Notes under the pieces: generated by a model
Databases searched by the model: none
Seen by the model: only the letters and a program-made list of their open reading frames with translations
What the model was told of the DNA's origin: nothing
Program-made: the position numbers and the translations under genes
In this document: positions 1 to 18,900 of the stretch, in pieces
Layout: each line of letters opens with the position of its first letter
Position numbering within the stretch: the first letter of the stretch is position 1
DNA from: Casuarius casuarius
Lineage: Eukaryota; Chordata; Aves; Casuariiformes; Casuariidae
DNA: 64,000 bases
Direction: 5' to 3'
Assembly (NCBI GenBank): GCA_003342895.1
Contig: PTFA01000081.1
Coordinates: forward strand, 2,990,181 to 3,054,180

Positions 1-1741
1 AGTCCAGCATCCAGGCATGGATATTATACAGACTGACAGCCTGTGCTAATATCTGAGAGGTTTGTGGGGATGCCTGCGAGACAAGTAGGCGAGTGCACGC
101 ATCCATTCACCAGTAAAAATTGAGCTGAAGTAGCCAGTGATTAGGAGAGACCTGCACAGCAGGCAAGAGGCAAAGGTCTGGGCACAGACATTAGACAGAG
201 AGGCTGTGCCGATAGCAGAGGGATCTGTGAGTGAGGGCTTCCTTGGGAATCTAGAGAGTGAGGATGTGCCTGTTTCACCAGGGAACTTCACTCATGATCA
301 GCCAGAGAAGAGGAAGAGGACCGGGCTATTTGTACTCATTACTCATGTTTTACATGACTTCTGGTGGTGCAATATGGGGGTGCTGGCAAAGGCAGTGCTC
401 TGTGTGCAGCCGTCTGTGTCCAGCCACATTAGTGCCCTCTGCATGCACATGTACCTCTCTGGGACACGCTCGGCCTCGCAACTGGCCCAACCTGCAGGCA
501 GGACCAGCCACCACGTCCATCGGCCCCGGAGTGACTCGCTCCCGGGTCAGAGAGCACCCGTGAAGGAGGAAATACTTAATACAACTGAAGACAGCACAGT
601 ACCAGTTCTCAGCTTTGCTCTCTCCAGGGAACAAAAATAAAACTAGACCCAAACANGTTAACTGCTGCAACAAGGCTTGCTCTTATTTAGGCTTTGAAAG
701 ACTGATATGGTTGTTGTAGGCAAAAGGAAATTGTGGGTGTTGGGGACAAAGCAAAGTAAGATGCCGTAACAGTCCCNGTCCTGTTCCCCCACCTCTGCAG
801 GATTTGCTTCCTCTTCTCCCAGGGCTTGTGACTTACNTGTCTTCCAGGTATTCATCTATGTAGACATGTAACTCTGTGTGAGGGAGATTACAGAGACTGA
901 AGGTGAAGAAAACTACTGAAGGGAGAGAGAGCTTTAAGTAGTAACACTAAAAAAACCAAAAGTAGGCCAGCTAAGTGTATACCACATATGTTATACAGAG
1001 AGCACAAACAGTGTGCCTAGAAATGGCCACGGCTATCCTTTCCCTAGATCACAAGAACAGCACATTGTCCAGATAAAATGGAACAGGCTACAGCTTTTCT
1101 CATCCGCAAACAGAAACGCCAGCCAAAGTGACTGCAACTCAGGCACGTGCACCTCAGTCTGCCCAGAAAAACGACACCAGGACCGAAAAGCCTTGTCTAC
1201 ATTGCCTGTGCAGGCTGAAAAAAATTTTTCAATTCCCACCGTAGCTTGCACAATTTAAGGGAGCTTTCCTTTATTTTAGCCTTTAGAAAANGAATGGAGG
1301 CAAGGTCTATCTTTATAGAATAGGTACTTGTGCNTCTAAACCAGTTACAGGTAAACAGGGTAATCTGGTCTAAAAGTAATTTTAGAAGTAAGGTGATTTA
1401 AGCACGAATTCAATTTTAGAGATTTATGTAATTTGGATAGTCATAAATTATAAAAATTATGACTACTGTTTCACTGAAGGAGTCTTATTTAAATTTCCCT
1501 TGGATCCCAATGGAACGTAGTGTATTGGAAGGTAAAGCGTGCAACATTTGTACAAGAACCGTTTTTTTTCCTGTATCTTTAACCTGAAATTACATTTCTG
1601 CTGCAGAATATTTTGGAATGGCTCCAATACATAACAAAGTTCATCACTCTGTAAAACATTTTGCAGGATCATTTCTCCTCAACCCTGTAGGTTTGATTTT
1701 TTCCAAACTGCCAAGGATTCAGAGGGGTAAAGGGGGGAAGT

Positions 1742-1784
1742 TGGTTTTTTTTTTGTTTTTGTTTTTTGTTTTGTTTTTTTTTTA
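1742..1784. repeat. T-rich low-complexity tract with G interruptions
   Basis: The tract is T runs broken by single G or GG, about 43 bases long. It may be a decayed homopolymer. Confidence 0.85.
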
Positions 1785-2001
1785 AATCAAGTCTGCCCTC
1801 CTAATTTACCCGCACTGCACACAACGAATACAGCCAAGCAAGGAAAACAACAATCTAGCTGTACGCATTGTCAGAAAACACATCTAAATGCAATGGCAAT
1901 AAAGACCTTGCTCTGCTTGGCGTTGCAAAGTCAAATTTTCAAGAATCAGCTGAAATATCCCTAACTCTGAGCTTAGGTGCTGAGCCCTACCTACGTAAGT
2001 C

Positions 2002-2051
2002 TACATATATACACACACACACATATATATACACACATATATACATACATA
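2002..2051. repeat. TA/CA compound microsatellite
   Basis: Alternating blocks of (TA)n and (CA)n with ATAC units form about 50 bases of simple repeat. Confidence 0.9.
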
Positions 2052-2329
2052 CAACCTACATGAAGAAACATGACCACTTGCTGTTACAGATGCCATAACC
2101 TGGGAAGACTAGGGAGGAGGACCTGCTTTCTGATTCCTGTGCAGTTACAATTTTCATTAGAGTAAAACACAAGGCATCTCCAGCAAAAATAGTTTGGGGA
2201 AAAAAGAACAACAAACAAAAAGCAAAGCAAACAACAGACACAGTTCTTACAGCTCTTGAAGAGGAAACTGCCATCCCACTAAGCAGACTGACCAGAAGTT
2301 TATGGTGGTGAGCTCTGTGAAATGATGTT

Positions 2330-2640
2330 GGCCGCCCGGCTAGTTGCTCTCCTTGGAAAAGAGATGCATGGATTCGAACTAAGCCGCAGCCCCGGCTGCC
2401 AACACGGCTGAAGCCGGGCAGGGAGCCTGCAAGTGGAAATTCAGGTTCACACAGGCGCACAGCGTGACGCAGGGCGGATGACACGGGTCGCAAAGGCGAC
2501 GGGGTCCACGCACCAGCCGGCCCCAAACTGCTCCTGCCGGGAGAGGCTTTCGGCACCCCAGCTGCCTGCTCCCGCACGGGTCTCGCCACCGAAGAGCTGC
2601 GACAGCAACATCGCACCTTCAGCGCCGAGACGTTACCTTT
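2330..2640. promoter_or_regulatory. CpG-rich island-like patch in DAB1 intron 9
   Basis: I count roughly 28 CpG in about 310 bases of GC-rich sequence, far above the surrounding AT-rich intron. It could be an intragenic CpG island, an alternative promoter or an enhancer. No TATA box, first exon or known gene can be tied to it. A long minus-strand frame here probably reflects the scarcity of stops in GC-rich sequence. Confidence 0.45.
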
Positions 2641-4709
2641 GGCATAGCGTTAAACAGCAGTGGTGTGAGATCTAATACCACCATTAAATGAAAAGGCAAA
2701 CTGAAAGCACAGAGGTATTTCCAGTGCTGCACAAAAACGCATCAGAAAACAACGCTACAGCGAAGTCTGCTCTGCGGATACCGGTACGTATATCCATTTC
2801 TCTCTACAAAAGTAGTAGAGTCCCAGCAAAATATCAAGAAACTCATGCCACAAAGTNTTATCATACTGGTAACATATATCAAACTAGATATCATATATCA
2901 AACTAATATATTTTCCAACTTAGCCACAACTAGTTGCACNCATTAAAAATGCTTCTCCTTTCCCCTTTTAATATTAAACCCCCCACAGAGGACTTAAATT
3001 AGATTAACTTAATTAGGGCATTTAAACATGGGTGTCTCCTTCAGCAACAGTAAATAAAAAAGGCAGGCTTTGCAGACACAGATGGCCAGACTGTGTGNGT
3101 GTGCTCCCCTCCTTCCCACGTTTGCAAACTTGACTGTGAAGGTCTAACATTGATTGNGGAGGCTGAAGTCAACGTCACCAGCCTGCATGCTGCTTCTGTA
3201 AAGCCACCGATGCAACGTATTTGCTCCAAACTTACTGAAAAGACATGGTTAAAAAGCTTTTCTCCAGACCAAGTGTCACAGAGAGAATTCACTTCTTAGA
3301 AGATGGCCTGTTATCCAGAATTACTCCAGGTAACACTGCTGCTTCAGGGACTGACTTTCCAAGTGACCTGGTAGGGATGAGGGCTGCACATGCTTCCCAT
3401 GTGTTTGCAGGCACACCTCTGACATGGGGCCCAAAAAATCCCACCTGCAAATGGCACTCGAATCCCAGGCTGAATTCAAAGAGAGCTTTCTCTGACACAG
3501 TCTCCCAGCTCAGGCAGATGGGCCAGGCAGTGCTATGGATGGTAGATCTNTGCGGGCTCAGGTCCAGCACGGCTTCAAGCAGGGGTCGTGGTCCGCATCC
3601 TCCTGCGCAGAGTCAATGGCTCTCCCATTCCTTCATCCACGACAGCCATTTACTCCTCGTCCATCCCACCCTGATTTGTTAACATTTTCCATTCGCTTGG
3701 TACCAGTCAGATGACTGCCTGTACTGTGAAGCATCAGCTATAATGCTTTGAATCTTTCTACAGCAGTAAGATGAGTTGTTTGAAAGCCTTCATAAAACTG
3801 TAAGCAGCTAGTTTAGACGTTTTGATGGGAAGAGTAGGGTTTATTGTGACGTGACTGACAGTCTCAGTGAAGGGTATTTACAGTCTGACTCTTATTACTA
3901 AAAACACCATGACAGGTAGAACTTGATGTGTATGTATGGTGGGAAATTATGACAAAAAGAGCTCATTAAACATTTCGCTTTTTAATTTCACATACGGAAC
4001 TACAATTTCTAAGCGGAGCGGGTACCACTTAACACAAGCTCTTTGGGAGAAGCCTGTTTTCTTTGTCTAGCCTGATGCCTAGCCCGAGTGAACGGAGAAT
4101 ATGAGGATGTGCCTGCAAAAGGAGTACAGAGAAAATGGGAATGAGTGCAGGAGGTGTGAGCTGGTGATACAGAGGAAGGGAAAGATACTGGGAGGAAACT
4201 AGATACTGTGAGAGGCGTATGTTTGGAGCCGGGATATGTGCCCGAAAGAGGGGATCTGCAGCAGAGCAGCATCTGCTGCAAAGGGACACAGCAAGGAACG
4301 GGGAAATATCAAATTGTATTGGGTAAGCAACCTGTTCATCACAACGTCAGAGGAAGCGCCTGACCACCAGCCACGCACCCAGAACGGAGTTCAGCGGATA
4401 CATTCAAGCTCTGAGATTGGAGGCTTATTCCTTTATGCCTCATTGCCACGATCTTCACATCACCCAAAGTCAATGACCAGGAGGAGTCACACTATGAAGT
4501 ACTTAGCCAGGGTGCTAGCACAGTGCTGTGCAATTGTGTAAGGCCATTTACCAGAATCTGTCTGTCTTGATACGTATGCAATGCTAATCACTTGCTGACA
4601 CTGCTATGAATGTGCTTCATAACCTTCAACCAAATGGGACCCAGAAACATAGAGAAAGCAACATTTGCCAAAACAGTCCTGGTTTCTTAGGAAGCTACAT
4701 GTTAAGAAA

Positions 4710-4770
4710 AAAATATATATANAAAATATATTGTATATACATATTCATTTTTATATGCACATGCACATAT
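4710..4770. repeat. TA-rich simple sequence
   Basis: An A run leads into ATATAT, an ambiguous base at 4722, then ATATATTGTATATAC and TATGCACATGCACATATG. It is an imperfect simple repeat. Confidence 0.75.
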
Positions 4771-7701
4771 GTGAATTACACTTCCCAGTTCGTGACCTTT
4801 GAAAAAGGGATTCTGGCTTTTAATTTTTACACTTCAGTAGAATTCATCTCACCCAAGCCTCACCATCTAAAAGTTAAGTGATCATTCCAGCAAGCTATTT
4901 ATACTCCTTCTGCAGCCACAGGAAAATAGCATCTGGACGTACATTCATGTCAACCCGACAGGGACAGATCAGATGGGAGGAAATTCCTTGCAAAGCTGCT
5001 ATTCCTCTCCGTTCACTACAGAGCATCGAAAGCAGAAGGCACTTAGATGACTAGCTTAGTATACCTCATTTTTATGTGCTGAGACCAGAGANAACTTGCC
5101 TGAGAACACACCAGAGGAAAACAATCCCAAGATGGAAAATCAATCTCTATCTAGGGAACGTGGACAGTGCAGTTTGAGCNCAAGCAAAACTTGCTGTGTT
5201 TTTATTAACTGTTATGTTTTTAGTCAGGAGAGGGAATTCTTGTTGCCTAAAACCCANTAGAGGCTACAGAAAATTTCTCTCTTCTCTCACCCATTACAAA
5301 ACTAATGACAGCAAGATCTCCTTATAGGGAAAGTGTCCTTATATGTTTAAGCCAGGTAGATGAGCTAGATTATTTGCCCCCACACTGAATTTTACAGGTT
5401 TATGTAATGAGGACAGCTCTAAATTGAAAATAAAAAAATTACTGCAAGCATCTCAATGACAGTCTTACATGTGGAAGGGTAAGCAATAATTTGGATGGGC
5501 AGTGGAATATGACATGGCTAATATTAAGAGCTACTGCTGCTTTCCTTTTTTGTACTACACTAATACAAAAAGGTGAAACAATCTTAGCTACATACTTCAA
5601 TTTATAAAGGGGGAAAGAAAAAGAGAAGAGGGAGAAGTAGGTAACTTGTTTGGCGATAAAGGTCTGATAATTTTAAACTTAACCATGAAATAGCAAAAAA
5701 TTAATTCTGCAACCAGCCTCATAGAGGTGACAGATTACGTATATTTGATGAGCCCAGACTAGGTTCAATATGCCTTATCTCAGACTCCTGCTCCGTAACA
5801 TGACAGTCTAACCCCAAAGTGTCTGCAGAAACAACAGGGAGTATACTGTATACACGGTCATACTGCAAAGGCCTAAATTACAGACCTAGAGTAAATTTGA
5901 AACTTCACTGAGGGAATAGTAAAAAAGTCACAAGAAACGTACAGAGGACCCTGAACTATGTGAAAAATNAGTGAAGAATCTACAGCTACTCCTTGTCCTC
6001 AAATACCTTAGTTACACAACATGAGTTATGAGATTTTCCTAGTCAACAAGATGATGTCTCCTTCCTCCCAGTGGATTATCATGAAATATGTATGGCGAGT
6101 TCTGTTTGCTTGTGCAAGCCACGATTCAGACCCCCAGCCAGTCCCCCCGCATTGATCTTTTTTTAGTCAGTGCCTCTGTGCTCAGCCCAAGCTATNCAAT
6201 TCTCCACATCCTTATGTGAAAGAAGTGTCTGTCTCTCTCTCGTACAGACATTTTCCCCCTGCTTGCAGCAGACTAAGATTCTTGACCTTTTCCTTTGTTT
6301 TTCTCCCATTCTCCTGCAAATCCTCAGAAATACCAGTTTCCCATGTAAACACAAATGAACAATTTCTTAAAGTACTGTTACATTTATAGCACACATTTGT
6401 ACTAAACAGTACAACCNTCCCTTCAGCAAATGTACCACCCTGTTGCTAAGGCATCCATCATCCTGTTTCTTCTCCTCTCTGCACTTGTTCCCATTCCTTA
6501 CACATTCTGCGGATAAATGTTTCACCACTTCAGAATATTAATACATAGAAAGGGAATGGTGCTATTTGGATGTAGCAGCATATTACTCCTACTTTATAAC
6601 ACATTCAGCTGTCCATGCNAGGCATAAAACAGAAAGAATTAAGTTTTTATTGGTCTTATTGGCCCTTAGCCTGTTGTATACTTACCGCACTACAGAAATA
6701 ATATATAACAACAGCAGGAGGAAATCCACCTGTGCTGATTACAGCTCATAATAGCCAGAANAGCACTGTAATATGTACAGCAAAGATTCCACCACTTCAC
6801 AAATATGTTGAGTGAAGTCTTTTTATTCACTTAAGCTCGGAGTAGTTCCTTTTGGAGTTTCCCATAGCTGTTTAAGCCAATGNCAATTACAGGTATCTCT
6901 ACCCTACAACTGCACAGCTGTTCTAACGTTAAGCTACCCTNGAAGTTGGTTTTATTGGGAAAATAATTTTCTTTTCCATGGTATATATTAGGTGGGATTT
7001 TGACACAACTTTTTTCTTTCAAATGANAGAAGAGTAATTCTAATGCCGATTCTTAATGTTTTCTCAGATTTGATTTGAAGCTCCTTATGAAATCTTTACC
7101 CATCAGCACACTGTATTCTCTAAAAATCTTTTGAGAGGTGCAGACATTACAGCTGCAGAAAATCGCCAGAGAGGACACAGAAGCGTTCTGACATACCTGT
7201 TCCTAATGCTACTCTTCTCTTCACCTCCACTCTATCCACTGCTGTCCTACTTAAACCAAGCTGTAAGGAGTACAATATGCAAAGTACAGTTTTGACAGAG
7301 CACACAGGGAGAGAAAACACAGCCCACGCTCAGTCGGTGTGCTCTGTGCGACTCCAGCAACGACAGCGGGCTGATAAGCCTTGTACCGCTCCGGGGAACG
7401 GAGGAACTCTTCTAACCCAGGCAGCAAAAGTGTTTTTAGCAAAGCATTAGCATGCAGCAGGTTGACTGCTGGCTCTTAACCACAGATACCACATGTATAA
7501 ATGGTGAGTTTTACAAGAATGAATCAAAAAAGACAGGAGGAGATTTAGGTAATGAATGAGACTGAATTCAGCGAAGTTACTCTGNTTACTGCCTACTCTG
7601 AGCTAGCCTTACAGATCACTGACAAATTAGACATCAGAAGAAACATCAAATGTTATAGAAAATTATGAAAGTCAAAGAAGCTAAGAAACATACCTTCTTT
7701 A

Positions 7702-12524
<4,823 letters not shown>

Positions 12525-12590
12525 CTGATAAATGTTTTCTTCTGTTTCAGGCTCACGGATTGGCTCGTGTCCAGCCTCAAACACAATGTA
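12525..12590 (-). CDS. DAB1: DAB1 coding exon (residues 200-221, Tyr200 and Tyr220); likely exon 8
   Basis: This 66-base, phase-0 exon encodes 22 codons beginning YIVFEAGHEPIREPE and ending TEENIYQ. It carries Tyr200 and Tyr220; Tyr220 with the next exon forms YQVP, a docking site for the Crk/CrkL and Nck SH2 domains after Reelin stimulation. The acceptor is poor: the pyrimidine tract (CTTTTCCTCTTTGG) is separated from the AG by purine-rich GCTGCTGGTGTAATAG. The donor CAG|GTATAA also departs from consensus. Weak sites on both sides agree with this being a cassette exon, as reported in chicken. The one residue I can call different from mammals is IREPE in place of IRDPE. Confidence 0.97.
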
Positions 12591-13874
12591 CTATTACACC
12601 AGCAGCCAAAGAGGAAAAGTCAGAGATGAAACAGAAGGGAAAAAAGGCGATTTGGAATTCCACATAAAAACACAGGCAGGCATTAAAGAAACAAGTTCAA
12701 AGTACAGGTTGGCACCAGGACAACCAGTTTTGTTGGAAGCACAGAGCAAGGTTGTTTCATATTTCATAAAACAGCAATGAATAGACCTAAATCTCCTCTA
12801 ATGATCATTAGAGCAACTTCCTAATTCTTTCTCACTAGGGATACCGCCTGCGGCCCAATTTTAATTTAGCTGAAGTCAATATGAATTTTGCCTCTTTTAC
12901 ATAATGGCAATTATTTCCACACATATTTATTATCTATGAATAAAAAAATTAAATCCAAACTAGGAGAACAGGCTGGTGCTTACGTAAAAGGTCACAAGGA
13001 AAAAAGGCTGTCACTTCACTTTCCATTTTTAGGCTCTTGCTTTATTGTGAAGAGCACACAACATAAAGCTCTTAGACTGACACTACAGAAGGTGAAAATA
13101 ATTTAGGGCATCCTAATTTTTATCATCTTGCTTCATGCACCTTAGACAGCGCTCAATATTCACTAATGGTTAAACTGGTTTCTCTCAGCGCGTCCCCAAC
13201 TCATACCTCTAAACGGAAGAACACAAAATCACTAGTATAAAAAAAAATAAAGTGAACTGTAACATGTTTTGTTTCAGCAAGAAAACTCGAGAATGAAATT
13301 ACATCTTCTTCACACTCAGTGGGATATTGGACATGAATATATTGGCATATTTCTGATAATCATCTTTGCTCAGGGCCATTTTCCTTGGATGAAATAAGAC
13401 TCAAATTTCAGCTCCATTGTGAAGTTGTAACCCAGCTGCTAACAAATGAAGGAGTGCAGTATAACATCAATTCCCTTTCGTTCTGTAACTTAAATTCTGG
13501 CCCCACAGAGCCAATAACAAAATATCAGTTCATTACTATTGGAACAAGATGTCACCTTCTTTGTTCTCAAAGTAATTCCCTTTGCTGCTAGATTTTGTAT
13601 TCAAAAATGATGACAAATCTCAGTGGGAAGCAAACTCAGGACTCACAAACCACATTTAGGAAAGATTTAATCTGTATTTGTATACAGAAATATTCTGCTA
13701 TTACTTTGAGCTTAACCTCTAAACCTGCCACTTTCTGTTAAAACCTAACAGGTTTCTCACAAGATCTATCTCAGCAAATCTCACAATATCTTGTTACAAG
13801 TTTTGACTGTGTCTGAAGATAACATGTATCTAGTCATTTCTGAAACTCCAAGGCCATACAGCTTCAGAAATTAC
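12591..13874 (-). other. DAB1: DAB1 intron between Tyr198 and Tyr220 exons (1.3 kb)
   Basis: This short intron runs from GTAATT to a weak TAATAG acceptor. It is AT-rich with no recognisable repeat. It lies between two exons reported as co-skipped in chick, so it may hold splicing regulatory motifs, but I see no clear cluster by eye. Confidence 0.9.
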
Positions 13875-13913
13875 CTGGTATACAGGATCTTCTACATCTT
13901 CTTCCAAAATTGT
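13875..13913 (-). CDS. DAB1: DAB1 39-base microexon (residues 187-199, Tyr198); likely exon 7
   Basis: This very short exon encodes exactly 13 codons, TILEEDVEDPVYQ, between the acceptor TTACTTTGCTGTAG|ACA and the donor CAG|GTAATT. It completes the YQTI motif of Tyr185 and begins the YQYI motif of Tyr198, a major Reelin-stimulated phosphorylation site. Both ends are phase 0, so skipping it joins AVYQ to YIVF without a frameshift. A TGC lies just upstream of the acceptor, a position seen in many neuron-specific microexons; that link is inference. In chick retina an early DAB1 isoform is reported to lack this exon and the next. The donor is weak at positions +5 and +6, which fits regulated inclusion. 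Confidence 0.96.
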
Positions 13914-15328
<1,415 letters not shown>

Positions 15329-15945
15329 CTATTAAAAAAAAAACACAGTAAGAAATGTCCATCAAAATGTTCCATTTAAGCTGTATAATTTCCCTTTCAT
15401 CATTGTTTAACCTGCAACTCAATACATGCATGTAATTAAAATAAATGAATGAAAATTATCCCATGTCAAAATCAATTGACATTTGAACCTTTTAAGCTTT
15501 GTGTCTTCTCAAAATTTGGCCAAACTTGACTTGCTTTAACAATCTGACTAAAAGCTTCAATTGAGTATTGCTATCTCTTGTTGAACTATAATTCAATAAA
15601 AATATGATGTTATCCAGTTAATACCTATTTGTAGTATACCAAGGTGTGTAAAACAACAGGCAGCAGCTACCTGTAGGTTCATACAGGACGATTGTGAAGC
15701 CAGACTGCCCTGCAGTGCCTGCAGGACTCGAGATCTAAGATCCAAACTCTCCATGAACCTGCAGGAAAACGCTTTGTCTCTACAGCATTCAGCATCAGCC
15801 AGCAAGCGGTATTTCATGTAAACCAGTAAGAGAAACCCAAAAACTTAGTTTTCCCTGAAAATCCATGGAAATATGATTATCCAGCTTAAATCAATGTTAA
15901 ACACAGATGTTCGCATTTTATTTAAAATCCCCCTTTGGTTAACAG

Positions 15946-15990
15946 TAAAAAAGAAAAAAAAAGAAAAAAAAAAGAAAAGAAAAGAAAAAA
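15946..15990. repeat. A-rich low-complexity tract with G interruptions
   Basis: The tract consists of A runs of variable length separated by single G. On the DAB1 strand it is a T/C tract but is over 600 bases from the nearest acceptor. Confidence 0.85.
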
Positions 15991-18900
15991 CACCCCAAAA
16001 CAAACAAAATAAAACCCCACCACCCTTTGTTTAAAACATGCGAGTAAAGCTTGGTCCCCCTGGTCTCCAGAACCAGGGCATGAACCTGAGATTTGTATAA
16101 GTACATGTCTTGGCCAGAAAGCCATACAGAGCGCCAGCATGCACCTTGCTCTGACCTAATTAGTATTTAATCGCTAACGTAATATTTAAGTATTTCTACT
16201 TAGAATAATGTCCTTGAAAGGTTTATCTAAAACAGTCTATTAGCCTGAATTTCTACGTTCTGATATATTGGCCTGCTCTTTCTAAGCTAGTGATAATGTT
16301 ATTTTTGAGAGCATGCAAAGCCTCACAAAGAATTCTTTTGAGGTCCAGATTCCTGCTGTTTTTGAGAAAAGCACATTTTGAAAATCAGCATGGTATCTAG
16401 GCAATCTCTAAACAACCAGTTATTTTTAGAGTTTAAAAACATTTTAAAATTCAAAACCAGAGAGGTTATGTGCGTGTGTGTGTAAAAGCGAAAAAGCCGA
16501 GTGCGTGCAGGGCAAGTGACAAGTGACAAGACTTCTGCAGAACATGGATTGAAATTTAATAGGAAAGGCAACATGCAAGAGACAAATGACTACATATAAA
16601 ATAAAAAACTGGACATTTTTCATTTTCATTTCTCAGTAAATGACTCTTAACTTCCCAAGATCAAGATTGCTTGCTCTTAGGAAAATGGAAGTGTTGCCAT
16701 TGACTTCAGGCTCATCGTGGCTAAGCTGAAGGTGTGCTTCAGCCTTTCCCAACGCTTTAACTGTTTAAAATTAATGATGGGATCTTACTTAGCTAATTTA
16801 TGGATATTGATTTATTAGGGTTTTTTTTGCAAGCCAGTTGCACACTATCTGTAACAATGAAATGAAATGTTCCCCTCTCTCTAGTCTGCATATGACAGGA
16901 AACGTTTTCTCCAGCTCCTATTAAATCAAAGTTCTTAGACAGTGCTTTATTGATTGCAAGACAGCGTTTTGCACCAAAATTAAACTGTGATCAGACTCCT
17001 TCCTTGTGGAATTAAATTTGAAGATCACTCTACCATAGAAAAATATCACCTACAGTGTAAAACAGCAGATGGAGACATTCCAATTTATTTGGAAACCCTT
17101 ATTAACTGCTCTAAACTCATTACATTTTTAATGGTTATGATGCCCAATATACTTTACAAACTGTATCAATATATGTACAAATTAAGTAAAGGGGACTGCA
17201 GCACTATCCTTTTACATATTTTACTGTATGGAGGGTTTAGCAATATTTTTATTTGGAGGAGGGATACCGAATTGAAAAATGCATATGAAATATAATGTTT
17301 CATACACACATCTGTACTGAAATGTAGATGCACAGGCTCCTTTGATCCTGTGCTTTCACAGGCCTGATTCATCTAACATGTCCTTTTTACGTTTTCCAAT
17401 AATTTATTCCAAACATCATTTAATGAGTGCCCGATTCTTCTGTCATCATAAATCAGAAATCACTCCTGTTGCAGTCAGGAGAGATTTACCAGTGTAAAAC
17501 GCAAGATCAGAACTACATCATTTCTCAAATTTATTTATTTTAAAGGATGCAGCCTGCCTAATTCCCAGCATAGCCGTTCACCCGCAGTGAAAGCGCGCTG
17601 GAGTTAAGGAGGACCAAAGGGATAGCGTGGTGAGAAACACAGCCTTGCCTCATCTCATCCAACAGCGAGTCAGAATTTAGTCAATCTATAAATACACGGT
17701 CTTTTCATGTTTTGATTAAATTTGCCTCTGGTGCATTCGCATAGATTAATCTGTCCCGTAAAATGTGACCAACCAACAGAAATGTCGTCTTTATCCAATC
17801 AGTCTGATAACTGCTCGCATGTCGCCGCTCGCCCTCTCCGTGGGCTGTTCAACAGTCCCAAAAGGAAAGGAAACAAGAGCCAGATCAAACTGCTTCCAGT
17901 GCAACTGCTGGTCACTGCTCAGCAGTTCGTATTCACGGGCTCGTCTGCCTCTTCCTCCCCCAGCCTCTTTTTTTCCCCATCTTCAAGGCTTTACCATGAC
18001 TTAATCCTACCTCTAGCGGATCAGGAGCATATAAAATCAGTATTTCACAACCCAGGGATGTTTACGACACTCCCATTTTATTATATATGCACACGCTGAT
18101 GGATTTCTTCACATACTACTTGATGTTTTTACACTATCTTTGCCGAGCGCTTCTATGAGCCATTTACCAATTCCTAAGTGAAGTATCAAATTGTTTGGAG
18201 GGCTGCAGTATGACAGAACAAATTACAGAGAAGACTTAATTTGTATTATGGTTCAATACAGTCAATTAAATATTGCACAGATTAGAAAGTAATTTGTTTT
18301 AACATTTAAGCTCCAGCTAAAAAAAGACTCCCCGTCTACAGTCTCCATATTATTTTAGGTCTCCTGTGACTTTAGTTGAACATATAGAGGATTTTGAAAC
18401 GTACCCTCCCGCGCAGCCTCCCTGCAGCCCCCCGGGACAGCCAGCACCCAAGCCGCTCTCCTCCCTCCGTCCCTTCCCGGGAGCTTTCGCCAGGCTCCCT
18501 CGCTTGCTCTCGTTCCCCTCCTGCTCTCCAGCCCATCCCCTGCTTCTCCTCTTCCCCCAGGTCGCTCCCTGTGCATCACAGGGAATTGATTTAGCTACCT
18601 CTGAGATCCGTAGCATTTCTAATTTCCCTCAGGCTGCTTGGCACCTATCATAAATTTTTTCACCCCTTTCACCTCATCTTGCCCCTTTATTTCCATGCTG
18701 CAGCCTCCAGTTCCACTAAATCAATTAAGTCAATCAATTAAGTACTTGGAGGGCCCAGCAATCATGTCAAGTATGTGAGTTAGATGGCACAAGAAAGTCA
18801 CTGCTTTACTAGCGCTATTTCTCTTTTAATGAGGTTGTCTATTTAGTGAAGCCTGGGGCGCAGCGTTAAGAGCCACAACAAAAAGCATCTTGCAAGCTGC

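Noticed and set aside
137..640. 167-codon open frame on the plus strand
   Set aside because: No domain, signal or family resemblance, and overlapping frames on both strands; judged chance in DAB1 intron.
2056..2616. 186-codon open frame on the minus strand, the longest in the window
   Set aside because: It crosses the CpG-rich patch, where stops are rare, and then runs through A-rich intron. Composition is low-complexity Arg/Ser/Pro, no family is recognisable, and there is no matching splice structure with DAB1.
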